This document shows positions 16,336 to 27,100 of a stretch of 64,000 nucleotides of DNA, piece by piece (position 1 is the first letter of the stretch; every line of letters begins with the position of its first letter). A program made the position numbers and the translations under genes. This stretch comes from Sphingomonas spermidinifaciens (GTDB taxonomy: Bacteria > Pseudomonadota > Alphaproteobacteria > Sphingomonadales > Sphingomonadaceae): assembly GCF_002351485.1 (NCBI RefSeq), contig NZ_NWMW01000003.1, positions 124,001 to 188,000 on the forward strand, written 5' to 3'. The notes beneath the pieces were generated by a model. It had not been told where the DNA came from. It searched no databases and saw only the letters and a program-made list of their open reading frames with translations.

Positions 16336-17519
16336 CGCTCGCGCAGGGCCTCGTTCACACGGTTAAGCGGCTTTAGAAGATAGTGCAGCACCGACTTGCT
16401 GCCGGTGTGGATATCGACGGTCGCGACCATGCCGGGGGTGATCGGAAACGCCCTGCCCTTGTCGTTGCTCAGCCGGTCGGACGTGGTACGGATATAGACG
16501 CGGTAGTAGAAGACGTCAGGATTCACCTCGTCGCGGATCGTATCGGGCGAGATGCTGACCACCACGCCCTCCAGTCCGCCATAGATCGAATAGTCGTAGG
16601 CGGTGATCTTGACGCTGGCGCGCTGGCCCGGGTGGATGAAGGCGATGTCGCGCGGCGAGATGCGCGCTTCGGTCAGCAGCCGGTCGTCCCGCGGGACGAT
16701 TCGCATCACCTCGCCATTGGGCGGCACGACGCCGCCGATCGTCGAAACGGCCAGACTTTTCACCACGCCGCGCACGGGCGAGCGCAGGACGAGGCGCTGG
16801 AGCGTGTCCGAACGGCCGCGCACGACGGGCGCGAGTGCGTTCACATCCTGGCTGACGCGGGCGAGCTCCTGCCGCGCCTCGACCAGATATTGCGATCGAA
16901 GATCGGCCTTTTTGAGCTGCAGTTCGGCCTGCTCACGCCTCAGCTTGATGACTTCGACGGTGCTCGCCGCACCGACGGCCGTAAGCTTTTCGCCAATGTC
17001 CACCTGACGGCCGATCAGCGCCAGCGACTTGTCGATCAGTGCGGCCGACTGGGCAAGGCCCGAACGGCGGGCATTGTAGAGCCGCGTCTCGCTCGCGACG
17101 ATGGCGGGGAAGCCCCTGAGTTCGTCGGGAAAGCGCAGCGGGGTGTCGGCGACCTCAGCCGACAGTCGCGCTTGCGCGCCGAGCGCCGCCTGATACTTCG
17201 CCTCGCTCTCCTCGACGGTCGATCCCGCCAATGTCGGGTCGAGCCGGGCGAGAATCTGGCCGGGCTCGACCAGATCGTCCTGCTTCACGCGCATTTCGCG
17301 CACGATCCCGCCCTCCAGCGACTGCACGACCTGTTCCTGACTGGTCGGCACGACCTTGCCCTGGCCGGTCGAAACCTCGTCGAGCTTGGCGAGCCACGCC
17401 CAGACCAGCGCCGCCGCGAACAGCGCGGTCAGCGTCCACAGCAACTGGGTCGAGACGGCGAGCCGCCGCCGCTCGCCATCGTCGAGGAGGTCGTCGTCGA
17501 GAATCGCCGCAGCGCTCAT
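16332..17519 (-). CDS. HlyD-family type I secretion adaptor
   Basis: 395 residues with a short cytoplasmic N-terminus and one transmembrane segment at about 24-43. A periplasmic part follows with the lipoyl half-motifs (VSTGQGKVVPTSQEQVVQS, VRGVVKSLAVSTIGGVVPP), a central coiled-coil hairpin and a C-terminal beta-barrel ending in PGMVATVDI and a hydrophobic tail. It should bridge the ABC transporter and the TolC channel as a trimer or hexamer. It overlaps both neighbours by four bases, so expression is tightly coupled. The obvious cargo is the adhesin at 21101-29917. Confidence 0.93.
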   Translation of the reverse strand: MSAAAILDDDLLDDGERRRLAVSTQLLWTLTALFAAALVWAWLAKLDEVSTGQGKVVPTSQEQVVQSLEGGIVREMRVKQDDLVEPGQILARLDPTLAGSTVEESEAKYQAALGAQARLSAEVADTPLRFPDELRGFPAIVASETRLYNARRSGLAQSAALIDKSLALIGRQVDIGEKLTAVGAASTVEVIKLRREQAELQLKKADLRSQYLVEARQELARVSQDVNALAPVVRGRSDTLQRLVLRSPVRGVVKSLAVSTIGGVVPPNGEVMRIVPRDDRLLTEARISPRDIAFIHPGQRASVKITAYDYSIYGGLEGVVVSISPDTIRDEVNPDVFYYRVYIRTTSDRLSNDKGRAFPITPGMVATVDIHTGSKSVLHYLLKPLNRVNEALRER

Positions 17520-19702
17520 ACCGAATGCCCGCCGGCGGCCACGGGCGCGCCCATCGCTTGTGCGCGCGCGCCCTGCATCGTGCGGATCGCCTGCGCCTTG
17601 GGCTGGTCGAGCAGGATGCGGCCGCCATCGACGACGACGACCCGATCGGCCAGATCGAGAACGCGCATCCGGTGGGTCGCGACGACGACGGTGCGATGCT
17701 CGGCCCAGGTGCGAAAGCGCTGGATGAACTGGCGCTCTACCGTCTCGTCCATCGCCGCCGTGGGTTCGTCGAGCAACAAGACCACCGGATCGCGCAGCAT
17801 CAGTCGCGCGAGCAGCAGCGACTGGACCTGACCGCCCGAGAGGCCGCGCCCGCCCTCAAGCACCGGATGCTCCAGCCCGTCGGGCAATTGTCGGACGAAC
17901 GTCGCCGCGCCCACCATCGTCAACGCGTCCCAGATCGCCTCCGCGCTCGCCTGCGGCGCCCCGAGCGTCAGATTCTCCCGCAACGTGCCGTGGAACAGCC
18001 GGCTGGATTGCGTCAGCAGGCCGATGTCGCGCCGCACGTCGGCCGGATCGATCTGATGCACCGCGAGGTCGTCGAGCAGCAATTCGCCCGCGGTCGGCCG
18101 CATCAGCCCCGACAGCGCCTGGAGCAGCGTCGATTTCCCCGCCCCGTTGCGACCGAGGATCGCGACCTTCTCGCCCGCCGCGATGTCGAGCGCATCGATG
18201 GTGAGCGCCGGCCTCGTCGCCGGATCGACGCCATAGGTGAAAACCGCGCGACGCACCGCGAACTTGCCATTGGCCGCCGCCAGCGGAATGCGATTCTCGA
18301 AGTCGGGCTGATCGACGGGCAGCGCCATCAGCTCGTCCAGCCCCTTGGCTGCGACGCGCGCCTGCTGATAGCGGCTGAGCAGCTGCGTCACGCTCGACAT
18401 CGGCGCCATCATCCGCGACCCGAGGATCGAGACGGCCACCAGCGCGCCGGTCGTCAGATCGGCGGCGATCACCATCGGGGCACCGATCAGGATAATCGTC
18501 GCGTAAACGCCGTTCTGCACGGCGCGCGTCCATCCGATCAGGCTGTTGGTCAGCGAGCGCAGCCGCAACTGCGCCTCGCCGGCCACGGCATTATAGTGGT
18601 TCCATTGCTGTTGCAGGCGATCCTCCGCCTGGAGCAGCTTGATGTCCTCAATCCCCTGCACCGCCTCGACCAGCAGGGCGTTGCGCAGAGAACTCTCGCG
18701 CATCGCCTCGGTCGCCAGCGCGCGCATCCGGCGCTGGGCGAGCAGCCCGGGGACGAGCAGCAGCACGACCGCGACGAGGGGCACGAGCGCCAGCGCGCCA
18801 CCGATCGACCAGAGGATGAACAGGAACAATACGAAGAAGGGCAGATCGGCAACCGCCGCCACCGTCGTCGACGTCAGGAGATCGCGCACCTGGTCGAGAT
18901 CGCGAAGCTGCGCAATGAAGGTCCCGGTCGAGCGTGGCCGCGCTTCGGCCCGGACCCGAAGCGCATGGCCGAATACACGATCGGAAATGCGCAGATCGGC
19001 GCGCTTGCCGACCACGTCGATGATGATGCTGCGCAATCGCTGAAGCGCGAAATCGAAGAGGATTGCCAGTAGGACGCCGGCGAACAGGATGTAGAGCGTC
19101 GCGGTCGAATTGGCCGGCACGACCCGGTCATAGACCTGCATCGAGAAGAGCACGGTCGCCAGCGCCAGGCAGTTCGACACCAGCGACGCGATCATGACAT
19201 GGCCATAGGCGCCGGCATCGCGCATCAGGATGCGGCGAAGCCAATGCTCCTCATAGGGCCGGACATAGGCGTCGATCCGCGGATCGGGTGCCGACCGGGC
19301 GGGCCGCGCCACGACGATCAGCGTCGCCTCGGCCACCAATTCGGCCAGCGGGAGGCGCGTTTCGAGGCCGCTGTCGCCCGCCGGCGCGCAGACCGCCTGC
19401 CCCTCGGCATCGATTGCGGTCATCAGCAGGAGCTCGCCCGAGGTCAGGCGCAGGATCACAGGAAGCCGCGAGCGTGTGAGGCGGACACCACCACCCGGCT
19501 GGAAACGGACCGACAATCCGCTGGCGCGCGCCAGCGCTTTGACCATGGTGCACTCGTCATCGCCCTGCCGCCATCGCCCGGCGATCCGTACGTTCTGCTC
19601 GGACAGCGGCAACCGATAGTGGCGGGCGATGCTGCGCAGCATCACCATCCAGTCGTCCAGCGAGGGCGCCGGATCGGCACTGATCGCGCTCAGCATCTTC
19701 AT
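17516..19702 (-). CDS. Type I secretion ABC transporter (permease-ATPase, C39-like N-domain)
   Basis: 728 residues. The N-terminal ~130 residues resemble a C39 peptidase domain but show no catalytic Cys in the expected place. They are thus a C39-like domain of the kind that docks RTX or adhesin cargo without cutting it. The transmembrane domain follows at about 160-450. The ATPase has Walker A GRNGAGKST (K523), signature LSGGQ near 620, Walker B VVLLLDEPTAAMD and an H-loop in VVATHRM. It belongs to the LapB/HlyB branch. ATGA overlaps link it to tolC and hlyD. Confidence 0.94.
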   Translation of the reverse strand: MKMLSAISADPAPSLDDWMVMLRSIARHYRLPLSEQNVRIAGRWRQGDDECTMVKALARASGLSVRFQPGGGVRLTRSRLPVILRLTSGELLLMTAIDAEGQAVCAPAGDSGLETRLPLAELVAEATLIVVARPARSAPDPRIDAYVRPYEEHWLRRILMRDAGAYGHVMIASLVSNCLALATVLFSMQVYDRVVPANSTATLYILFAGVLLAILFDFALQRLRSIIIDVVGKRADLRISDRVFGHALRVRAEARPRSTGTFIAQLRDLDQVRDLLTSTTVAAVADLPFFVLFLFILWSIGGALALVPLVAVVLLLVPGLLAQRRMRALATEAMRESSLRNALLVEAVQGIEDIKLLQAEDRLQQQWNHYNAVAGEAQLRLRSLTNSLIGWTRAVQNGVYATIILIGAPMVIAADLTTGALVAVSILGSRMMAPMSSVTQLLSRYQQARVAAKGLDELMALPVDQPDFENRIPLAAANGKFAVRRAVFTYGVDPATRPALTIDALDIAAGEKVAILGRNGAGKSTLLQALSGLMRPTAGELLLDDLAVHQIDPADVRRDIGLLTQSSRLFHGTLRENLTLGAPQASAEAIWDALTMVGAATFVRQLPDGLEHPVLEGGRGLSGGQVQSLLLARLMLRDPVVLLLDEPTAAMDETVERQFIQRFRTWAEHRTVVVATHRMRVLDLADRVVVVDGGRILLDQPKAQAIRTMQGARAQAMGAPVAAGGHSV

Positions 19703-21006
19703 CCGCGCCCTCCCCGTGCCGCGGCCGGATCGATGCCGAAGGCGGAGCGCAGCCGACCGCTGTTGTAGAGACAGTCGGTCTCGATCCGTCGAAGGTCGTG
19801 GCGCGTGTTGACGATGTCGAATGCGACCTGATGCAGTTCCTGCTCGGCGTTCAGCAGATCGACGAGGGTGCGGGTCCCCATCTGCAGATACTGCATCTCG
19901 TAGAGCCGGCCCGTTTCGGTCATGTCGGACAGCCGCCGGTCGAGCGTGACCAGCAGCTCGCGCAGCTGCGGCACCTGCGTCACGGCCTCGGCGAGCGCCT
20001 GGTCCGTTTCCAGCCGAGCGGCGGCGATCGCGACCTCCGCGGCACCCAGCGCCAACTCGGCCGACCGAGCTCTGGCGCGCCGTGCGCCGCCGCCGAATAC
20101 TTCGCTAGAGGCGCGCAGGCCGAAGCTGTAGATGCTGCGATCGGCCGCTAGCGAGGTAATGTCGGTGGACGCATCGCCGCCGACCGAGACGGTCGGATAT
20201 TGTTCGGCCCGGCTGCGGCGCAGATTGGCCGCTGCTTCGTCACGGCGTGCCTCCGCCGCCATGACGGCGGGTGCCGGTTCGGGGCGGACGACGGCGTCGG
20301 CGCAAGCCGTTTCGAGGAAGGCGGGCGCGGTCTCGATCATCTGATCGACGGGCGCGTCGCGTCCGGTGAGATAGGCGAGCGCCGTGGCCCAGCGTCCACG
20401 GCTCGCGACGATCTGGGACAGCGTGGCGCGCGCGCTCTCGACGCGGGCGCGCGCCTGGATCGCGTCCGATCGCGTCGTCGCGCCCACATCGGCGCGGTCA
20501 CCCACCAGCCGGCTGATCTCCGCCACGCGCTTCAACTGCACGTCCGCAACCTTCTGGAGCGCGGCGGCGCGTTGCAGCTCGATCGCGGCATGCGCCGTCT
20601 GGCGCGCCAGATCGTCGATCGCGAGCAACAGCCGTGCCTCGCCCTCGCGCGTGTCGGCCCGGGCCGCGGCCACTGCGCCCGCGACCTTGCCGAAGTCGAA
20701 GATCATCTGGTCGATCGACGCGGTGGGACGCGGGCGCCAGGAATTGCGGATGCGGCTGTCGTAACCGCTTTCGATCCCGGCATTGACCCTGGGCAGGTAC
20801 CCCGCGCGCGCGATCGCGATCGTGGCGAGCCTCGATTCGAGATCGCCCGACGCCTCAGCCACGCGGGGGTGCCAGGCAACCGCCTGACGCACGGCCGAAG
20901 TCAGATCGAGCGGACCGGACACAGGCTGGCCCGATGCCCACGCCATCGTTGCCGGCGTGGCCAGAAGAACGCAGACTGCTTTCGCCGTCCTCGAAACGCG
21001 CCGCAT
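19699..21006 (-). CDS. TolC-family outer-membrane channel
   Basis: 435 residues from the ATG at 21006, with GAGGAG ten bases upstream; an in-frame start at 21042 is less good. The signal peptide ends near AWASG. Two OEP repeats are seen, with long Ala/Arg-rich helices (for example QARARVESARATLSQIVASRG) and a C-terminal LYEMQYLQMGTRTLVDLLNAEQELHQ typical of TolC/LapE proteins. It forms the trimeric exit duct of the type I system. The gene starts 94 bases after the adhesin stop, so adhesin and secretion genes may share a transcript, with an internal promoter possible. Confidence 0.92.
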   Translation of the reverse strand: MRRVSRTAKAVCVLLATPATMAWASGQPVSGPLDLTSAVRQAVAWHPRVAEASGDLESRLATIAIARAGYLPRVNAGIESGYDSRIRNSWRPRPTASIDQMIFDFGKVAGAVAAARADTREGEARLLLAIDDLARQTAHAAIELQRAAALQKVADVQLKRVAEISRLVGDRADVGATTRSDAIQARARVESARATLSQIVASRGRWATALAYLTGRDAPVDQMIETAPAFLETACADAVVRPEPAPAVMAAEARRDEAAANLRRSRAEQYPTVSVGGDASTDITSLAADRSIYSFGLRASSEVFGGGARRARARSAELALGAAEVAIAAARLETDQALAEAVTQVPQLRELLVTLDRRLSDMTETGRLYEMQYLQMGTRTLVDLLNAEQELHQVAFDIVNTRHDLRRIETDCLYNSGRLRSAFGIDPAAARGGRG

Positions 21007-21100
21007 GTGGCACACTCCTCGCCTGGCGAGAGCAAACCGCAAGCGGGTTAACCGATTACTAAATAACGGAAGTTTGGTACATTATCGTCTGTTACTGGGC

Positions 21101-24100
21101 TTAGATGGAATTGAGCCGATCCCGGTCGTCTTCGATCGGGCGGGCGTCGATAAAGGCGAACGGATCGTCGATGGTGGTGCCGACCGCCGCCGCCGAAGGC
21201 ATCACATCGGAGGTCCGCAAACCATGGCCGGCGGGCGCCATTTCCGGTTCCTGCGCGTCGAGATAGGCGCTCAGGACTGCTTCCAGTTCGCCATGAACCT
21301 CGAACAGCGCCGGGTCCTCGGCGAACGCCATGCTCGCCGCGCCGGCCGGCGTTTGCGCCGCGATCGCGATGTCCAGCGTCGCCGTGGCGGTTGCCCCGCC
21401 CGGCTGCACGATCTCGTAGGCGAAGCTCTCGACGCGATCGACCGCGCTATACGGAAGACCGGCATCGACGACGTAGCGGTAGCTACCATCGGCATCGATG
21501 AAAAGTGTGCCATACTCGCCATCGACCTCGACCTGCGCCGATCCCACGCTGACGAAGCCGGTCGGCGTTTCGATGCGAAGCGCGGCGAAGGTGCTGCCCT
21601 CGACATCGTTGGCGAGGATGTTGCCGCTCACGTCCGCCGCGCCGTCATAGACGAACTCGTCGAGATTGGTGATCGACTGGCTCACCACCGCGGTTGTCGT
21701 ATAGCCGGTGCCGACGATGTTGGTGCTGCTGACGGTGAAGCTGTAGTTGCCGGGCGCCAGGTCGGGCACTGTCAGCGAAAACCCCGCACCCAGCGGCCCG
21801 ACGATCGCGACCCCGGTGCCGGAAGCCACCTGAACACCGGCATCGTCCCGAACTATGATGGTATAGCTTGGCAGGAGACTGAGATTGCCGCCGCGGATCG
21901 CGCTGATCGTCACGTCGCTGATGTCGTTCGCCGCAACCGCGAAGCTGCCCGTCTGCGATGCCGTGACCGGCAACACGATCGCCCCCGGCGTGTCGAAGCT
22001 GAACGCGTTCACCGGGGCCGGGTTGGTCACCAGATAGTCGTAGTCGACCGAGACGGCGGCGCTGTCGGCGACCGCCTGGGGCGGGCCGGTGACGTCGCCG
22101 CTGCCGATCCCGATCGTCAGCGCCGCGCTCTCGCGTTCGCCGTCGCTTGGATCGAGCAGCGTGTAGGTGAAGGCGTCCGTCCGGCCGATCGCCGCCGCGC
22201 TGGCATCAGGGACATAAACATAGGAGCCGTCTGGATTGATCGTCAGCGTGCCATGGTCGCCGCGGATCGCGGTGCCGCCGGCTGCGACAACCGTGACCGT
22301 GCCGCCGAACGTCACGGTTTCCACCACGGTGGCCGGCGACACCACATCGACCGCACCGCCCGGTCCCGCATCGGTGATGACGTTGCCGGTCGCGGCTTCG
22401 GGCAAGATCCCGCCGATCTGCGTGAAATCGCTGTCGATCCCGCTTACCTCGAGCCCGCCGAGCAGTCCGACCCCGGCAAGGCCCTCAAAGGCGACGAAGG
22501 CGCGATACTGGCCCGGCCCCAGGTCGGCGACCGCGTTCAGGTCACCGTTCAACAGGCCGAGTTCGAGCAGCGTGGCGCCCGGCGAGCCTGCCAATGAGAC
22601 CCACTGCGTTCCATCGAAGCGCTGGACGACGATGCGATAGTCGGCGGCGACACCGATGCTGGCGAGCGCGTCGTAGCTGAAGCTCGCCGCCAGGCTGTGC
22701 CCCGCGGCGACGGTGAAGTTCACCGCGGGGACCGCCAGCACCTGTGCCTGGAGATCGATGATGCCGAGAGACAGCAGCAGCGTGTAGTTCGCCTCGCCCA
22801 GATCAACCGCCGTCGTCACCGGAACCAGGTCGAGCAGCGCCGTGTCGGCATTGTCGAAGGCGATGATGTCGAACGGGGCCGCCACATCGCCGGCACCCGA
22901 ACTATTGCCGGCCGCGTCGATCAGGACGACGCCCAGCGCCTGCCCCGCGACCTGCGGCGGCACCAGCGCAACCGAGAAGCGGCCGTCGCTCCCCACCGTA
23001 CCGCTGCCGATCAGGTTTCCGCCCGGATCGGTCACGCGAACGAGCGCATTCGCTTCGCCGAGGCCCGTCAGCGTCGCACCGTCGGCCGCTACCGCCAGAT
23101 CGACCGGCACGGCCGGCGGCGTGATGTCGGGCGCGGCGACGGTGATCCCCGGCGACGGGTTACCTGCCGCATCCACCTGTACGACGGTCAGTATCTCGCC
23201 ATTCGCCTGAGGCGGGCTGAGCGTCGCGGTGAACGCGCCGCCCGCCGCCACCACTGCGCTGGCGACGACGTTCCCGCCAGCGTCGCGGATCGTCACCGTC
23301 GCTCCTGCCTCGCCCGTGCCGGTGACGGTCAGGCCGTCGCCCGAGACGGTCGCGGTCGGTGCGTCGGGTGCGGTCAGGTCGGGGGCGAGCGCATTGGCGC
23401 CGCCCGAGACGTTGCCCGCGGCGTCGGCCTGCGTGACAGTCAGCACCTGACCCATGATCTGGGCGGTCGCCAGCGTGACGCTGTAGCTCCCCTCTGCCGT
23501 GACGGTGGCCGTACCCAGCGCGGTGCCGTCCGGCGCGCGAACGGTGACGGTCGCCCCCGCCTCGCCTGTGCCGGTGACGGTCAGGCCGTCCCCCGAGACG
23601 ATCGCGGTCGGCGCGTCGGGCGCGGTCAGGTCGGGGGCGAGCGCATTGGCGGCGCCCGAGACGTTGCCCGCGGCATCGGCCTGCGTGACGGTCAGCACCT
23701 GACCCGCGATCTGGGCGGTCGCCAGCGTGACGCTGTAGCTCCCCTCTGCCGTGACGGTGGCCGTACCCAGCGCGCTACCGTCCGGCGCGCGAACGGTGAC
23801 GGTCGCCCCCGCCTCGCCCGTGCCGGTGACGATCAGGCCGTCGCCCGAGACGATCGCGGTCGGTGCATCGGGTGCGGTCAGGTCGGGGGCGAGCGCATTG
23901 GCTGCGCCCGAGACGTTGCCCGCGGCATCGGCCTGCGTGACGGTCAGCACCTGACCCGCGATCTGGGCAGTCGCCAGCGTGACGCTGTAGCTCCCCTCTG
24001 CCGTGACGGTGGTCGTACCGAGCGCGGTGCCGTCCGGCGCGCGGACGGTGACGATCGCCCCCGCCTCGCTCGTGCCGGTGACGGTCAGGCCGTCGCCTGA

Positions 24101-27100
24101 GACGATCGCGGTCGGTGCATCGGGTGCGGTCAGGTCGGGGGAAGCCAAGCTGACCGGCGGGGACGGATTGCCCGCTGCATCGGCCTGCTGCACCGTCAGG
24201 ATGTCGCCTTCCACCTGCGGCGGCGTCAGCGTGGCGGTGTAGCGGCCGTCGGCGGCGACGATGGTTGTGCCGAGCACGCTGCCGTCTCGATCGAGCACGT
24301 TAATCGTCGCACCGGCGCTGCCGATGCCGCTGACGGTCGCGCCATCGGGGGTGATCGTGGCGGTCGGAGCCGGCGGGCCGTCATAGTCGGGCGCGGTGAG
24401 CGGTGTCGGCGGCGAGACGTTGCCGGCGGCATCGACCTGCGTCACGCTGACGGCCTGGCCGTTGGTCAGCGGCACTGCCAGCGTGGCCGTAAAGGCTCCA
24501 TCCGCACCGACGATGGTGCTGCCGACCTCGACGCCATCGACCTGGATGCGGACCGATGCGCCGGGCTCGCCGGTGCCCGACACCGACCCGCCATCGATCG
24601 CGATCGTGGCGACGGGTGCGCCCGGCGCGGTCAGGTCGGGTGCGACGGCGCTGACCGACGGCGAAGCGTTGCCTGCGGCATCGGTCAGCACGACGCCCAC
24701 CGTTTCGCCGTTGCGCAGCGGCGGCGAGAGCGGCAGGGTGAAGCTCCCGTCGGTACCCACATTGCCACTGGCGATCACAGTGCCCGCAGCGTCGGTGACG
24801 GTGACGATCGCGCCCGCTTCGCCCGTGCCGACCAGCGTCAGGCCGTCGTCGGCGACCAGCGCGACCGGCGCATCGGGCGCCGTCGCATCCAGCGCCGTGA
24901 CGGCGGTCGGGGCCGAGACGTTGCCCGCTGCATCGACGAGCACCACGCCGACGACTTCGGCCGAGAGGAGCGGCGGCGCAAGCGGGATCGAGAAGGTGCC
25001 GTCCGCATCGACCGTACCTGACGCGATCACGTTGCCACTCGCATCGCTGACGCGCACCAGCGCGCCTGCTTCGCCCGTGCCGGTCAGGCGCGCGCCGTCG
25101 TCGGACAGCGCGGCAACCGGCGCATCGGGGGCGGTGAGGTCGGGCGCGCGTAGCGGCAGCGGCGCGGAAACGTTACCGGCGCCATCGACCTGCGTCGCGC
25201 TCAACAGCTCGCCATTGCGCTGCGCCGGGCTAAGCGCGGCGGTGTAGTTGCCCGCCGCATCGACGATGGCGCTACCCAAGAGGACGCCCGCGGCATCGAC
25301 GACGCGGATCGTCGCGCCCACCTCGCCGCTGCCGGTGACGGTCGCGCCATCGTCGGCAATCGCCGCCGTCGGAGCGTCGGGCGCGGTAAGGTCGGGGGCG
25401 GTGACTGTGACCGCCGGCGATCGATTGCCCGCGGCATCGCGCTGATCGACCGACAGCACCTGTCCTTCGCGAACCGGCGGCGCGAGCGGAACGGTGAAGG
25501 CACCGCCGGCATCGACGACCGTGCTGCCAAGCGTCACCCCGTTCGAGTCGAGCACGCGCACCGTGGCACCGGGCTCACCCGTGCCGGTCACGCTTGCCCC
25601 GTCGGCGGCGATCGTCGCCACCGGCGCGTCGGGCGCGGTAAGGTCGGGCGATGTTGCGCTGGCCGGGGGCGAGACATTCCCGGCCGCATCGGTCAGGCGC
25701 ACGGTCAGGGCCTCGCCCGACACGACCGCCGGCGCGAGCGCGATGGCGAAGCTGCCATCGGCCGCGACCACGCCGGTCGCGATCACGGTGCCTCCGGCAT
25801 CGGTCACGCTGACCGCAGTGCCCGGCTCTCCCGAACCAAGGATCTGCGCACCATCAGGTGCCACCGCCGCCAACGGTGCCTCCGGGGCCGTCAGGTCGGG
25901 CGCCGTCGCGGTCGCGACCGGCGACACATTGCCGGCCCCGTCACTCTGGGTCGCACTCAGTTGCTGGGCATCGACCTGGGCGGGATCGAGCGCCGCGGTG
26001 TAGCCGCCGTCGGCCCCCACGACCGCGGTTCCGATCACGATACCCGCGGGATCGGTGATGGTCACGGTTGCGCCCGGCTCGCCGGTGCCTGTGGCGACCG
26101 CACCGTCGGCACCGATCGTCAACGTCGGCGCGGCCGGCGGCGTCGTGTCAAGCGCCGTGAGCGGCGTCGCGGCCGAGGGATTACCCGCCGCATCGACCTG
26201 AACGACGCTCAGCACCTCGCCATTGGTCTGCGCTGGGCTCAGCGCGATGGCGAAGGCGCCGTTGGCGTTTGCAGTGCCGGTGCCGAGCACCGCGCCGTCC
26301 GCCGCGCGCACCGTCACGGTCGCGCCGGCCTCACCCGAGCCGGTGACGACATCGCCTGTGGGCGACAGCGCTGCAGTCGGGGCGTCGGGTGCGGTGAGGT
26401 CGGGTGCCGTCACGAACGCCGGGGGGGAACCGGCACCGCCGGGACGCACCTGCACGACGCTCAGCACCTCGCCGTCGCGCTGCGCAGGGGTGAGCGCGAT
26501 GGAGAAGCTGCCGTCGCCGAGCACCGTGCCGGTGCCGACCGAGCTGCCGTCCGGTCCTCGTATCGTCAGCACCGCGCCGGGTTCGCCGGTGCCGCTGACG
26601 ACGCCTCCATCAGCGCTGATCGAAGCGATCGGGGCGACCGGTGAGTCGTTCGGGACCAGATCAGGGGCGATCGCCGTCGCCGCGGGCGAGAGGTTACCAG
26701 CCGCGTCGATCAGACGAACAGTGATCGTCTCGCCGTTCACCTGCGGAGGCGCCAGCGCGATCGTGAAGTCGCCGCCGGGCTGGACGATCCCGGTGCCGAT
26801 GAGCTGGCCGGTCGGATCGAACGCCCGGACGGTGGCGCCCGCCTCGCCCGTGCCCGTCAGCTGCGAACCATCGGCTGCGATCGCCGCCGATGGAGCCGCG
26901 GGCGCGGTCAGGTCGGGGGCGATCACGCCGGTCTGACCGGAAGCGTTGCCGGCTGCATCGGTCTGGACGACCGAGAGGGCTTCGGAATTGATCTGCGCGG
27001 GGACTAGGCTGACGGTGTAGCCGCCCGCCACATCGACCGTGCCGGTGCCGAGAAGCGTGCCGTCGGGCGCGCGCACCGCGATCGCCGCGCCCGGTTCGCC

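Noticed and set aside
16383..17831. 482-codon plus-strand frame over the HlyD gene
   Set aside because: Antisense shadow; the HlyD reading has a membrane helix, lipoyl motifs and coupled starts, while the opposite frame has none.
22697..24100. Long plus-strand open frame antisense to the adhesin gene (and many others across 24-29.6 kb)
   Set aside because: Its repetitive Arg/Ala/Gly-rich or Pro/Ser/Ala-rich translation mirrors the Ig-repeat coding strand. High GC with biased third positions leaves antisense frames open. No ribosome sites or recognisable domains.
23290..24141. CRISPR-like regular spacing in the adhesin gene
   Set aside because: The 252-bp units are coding and in frame, with no short repeats separated by unique spacers and no cas genes.
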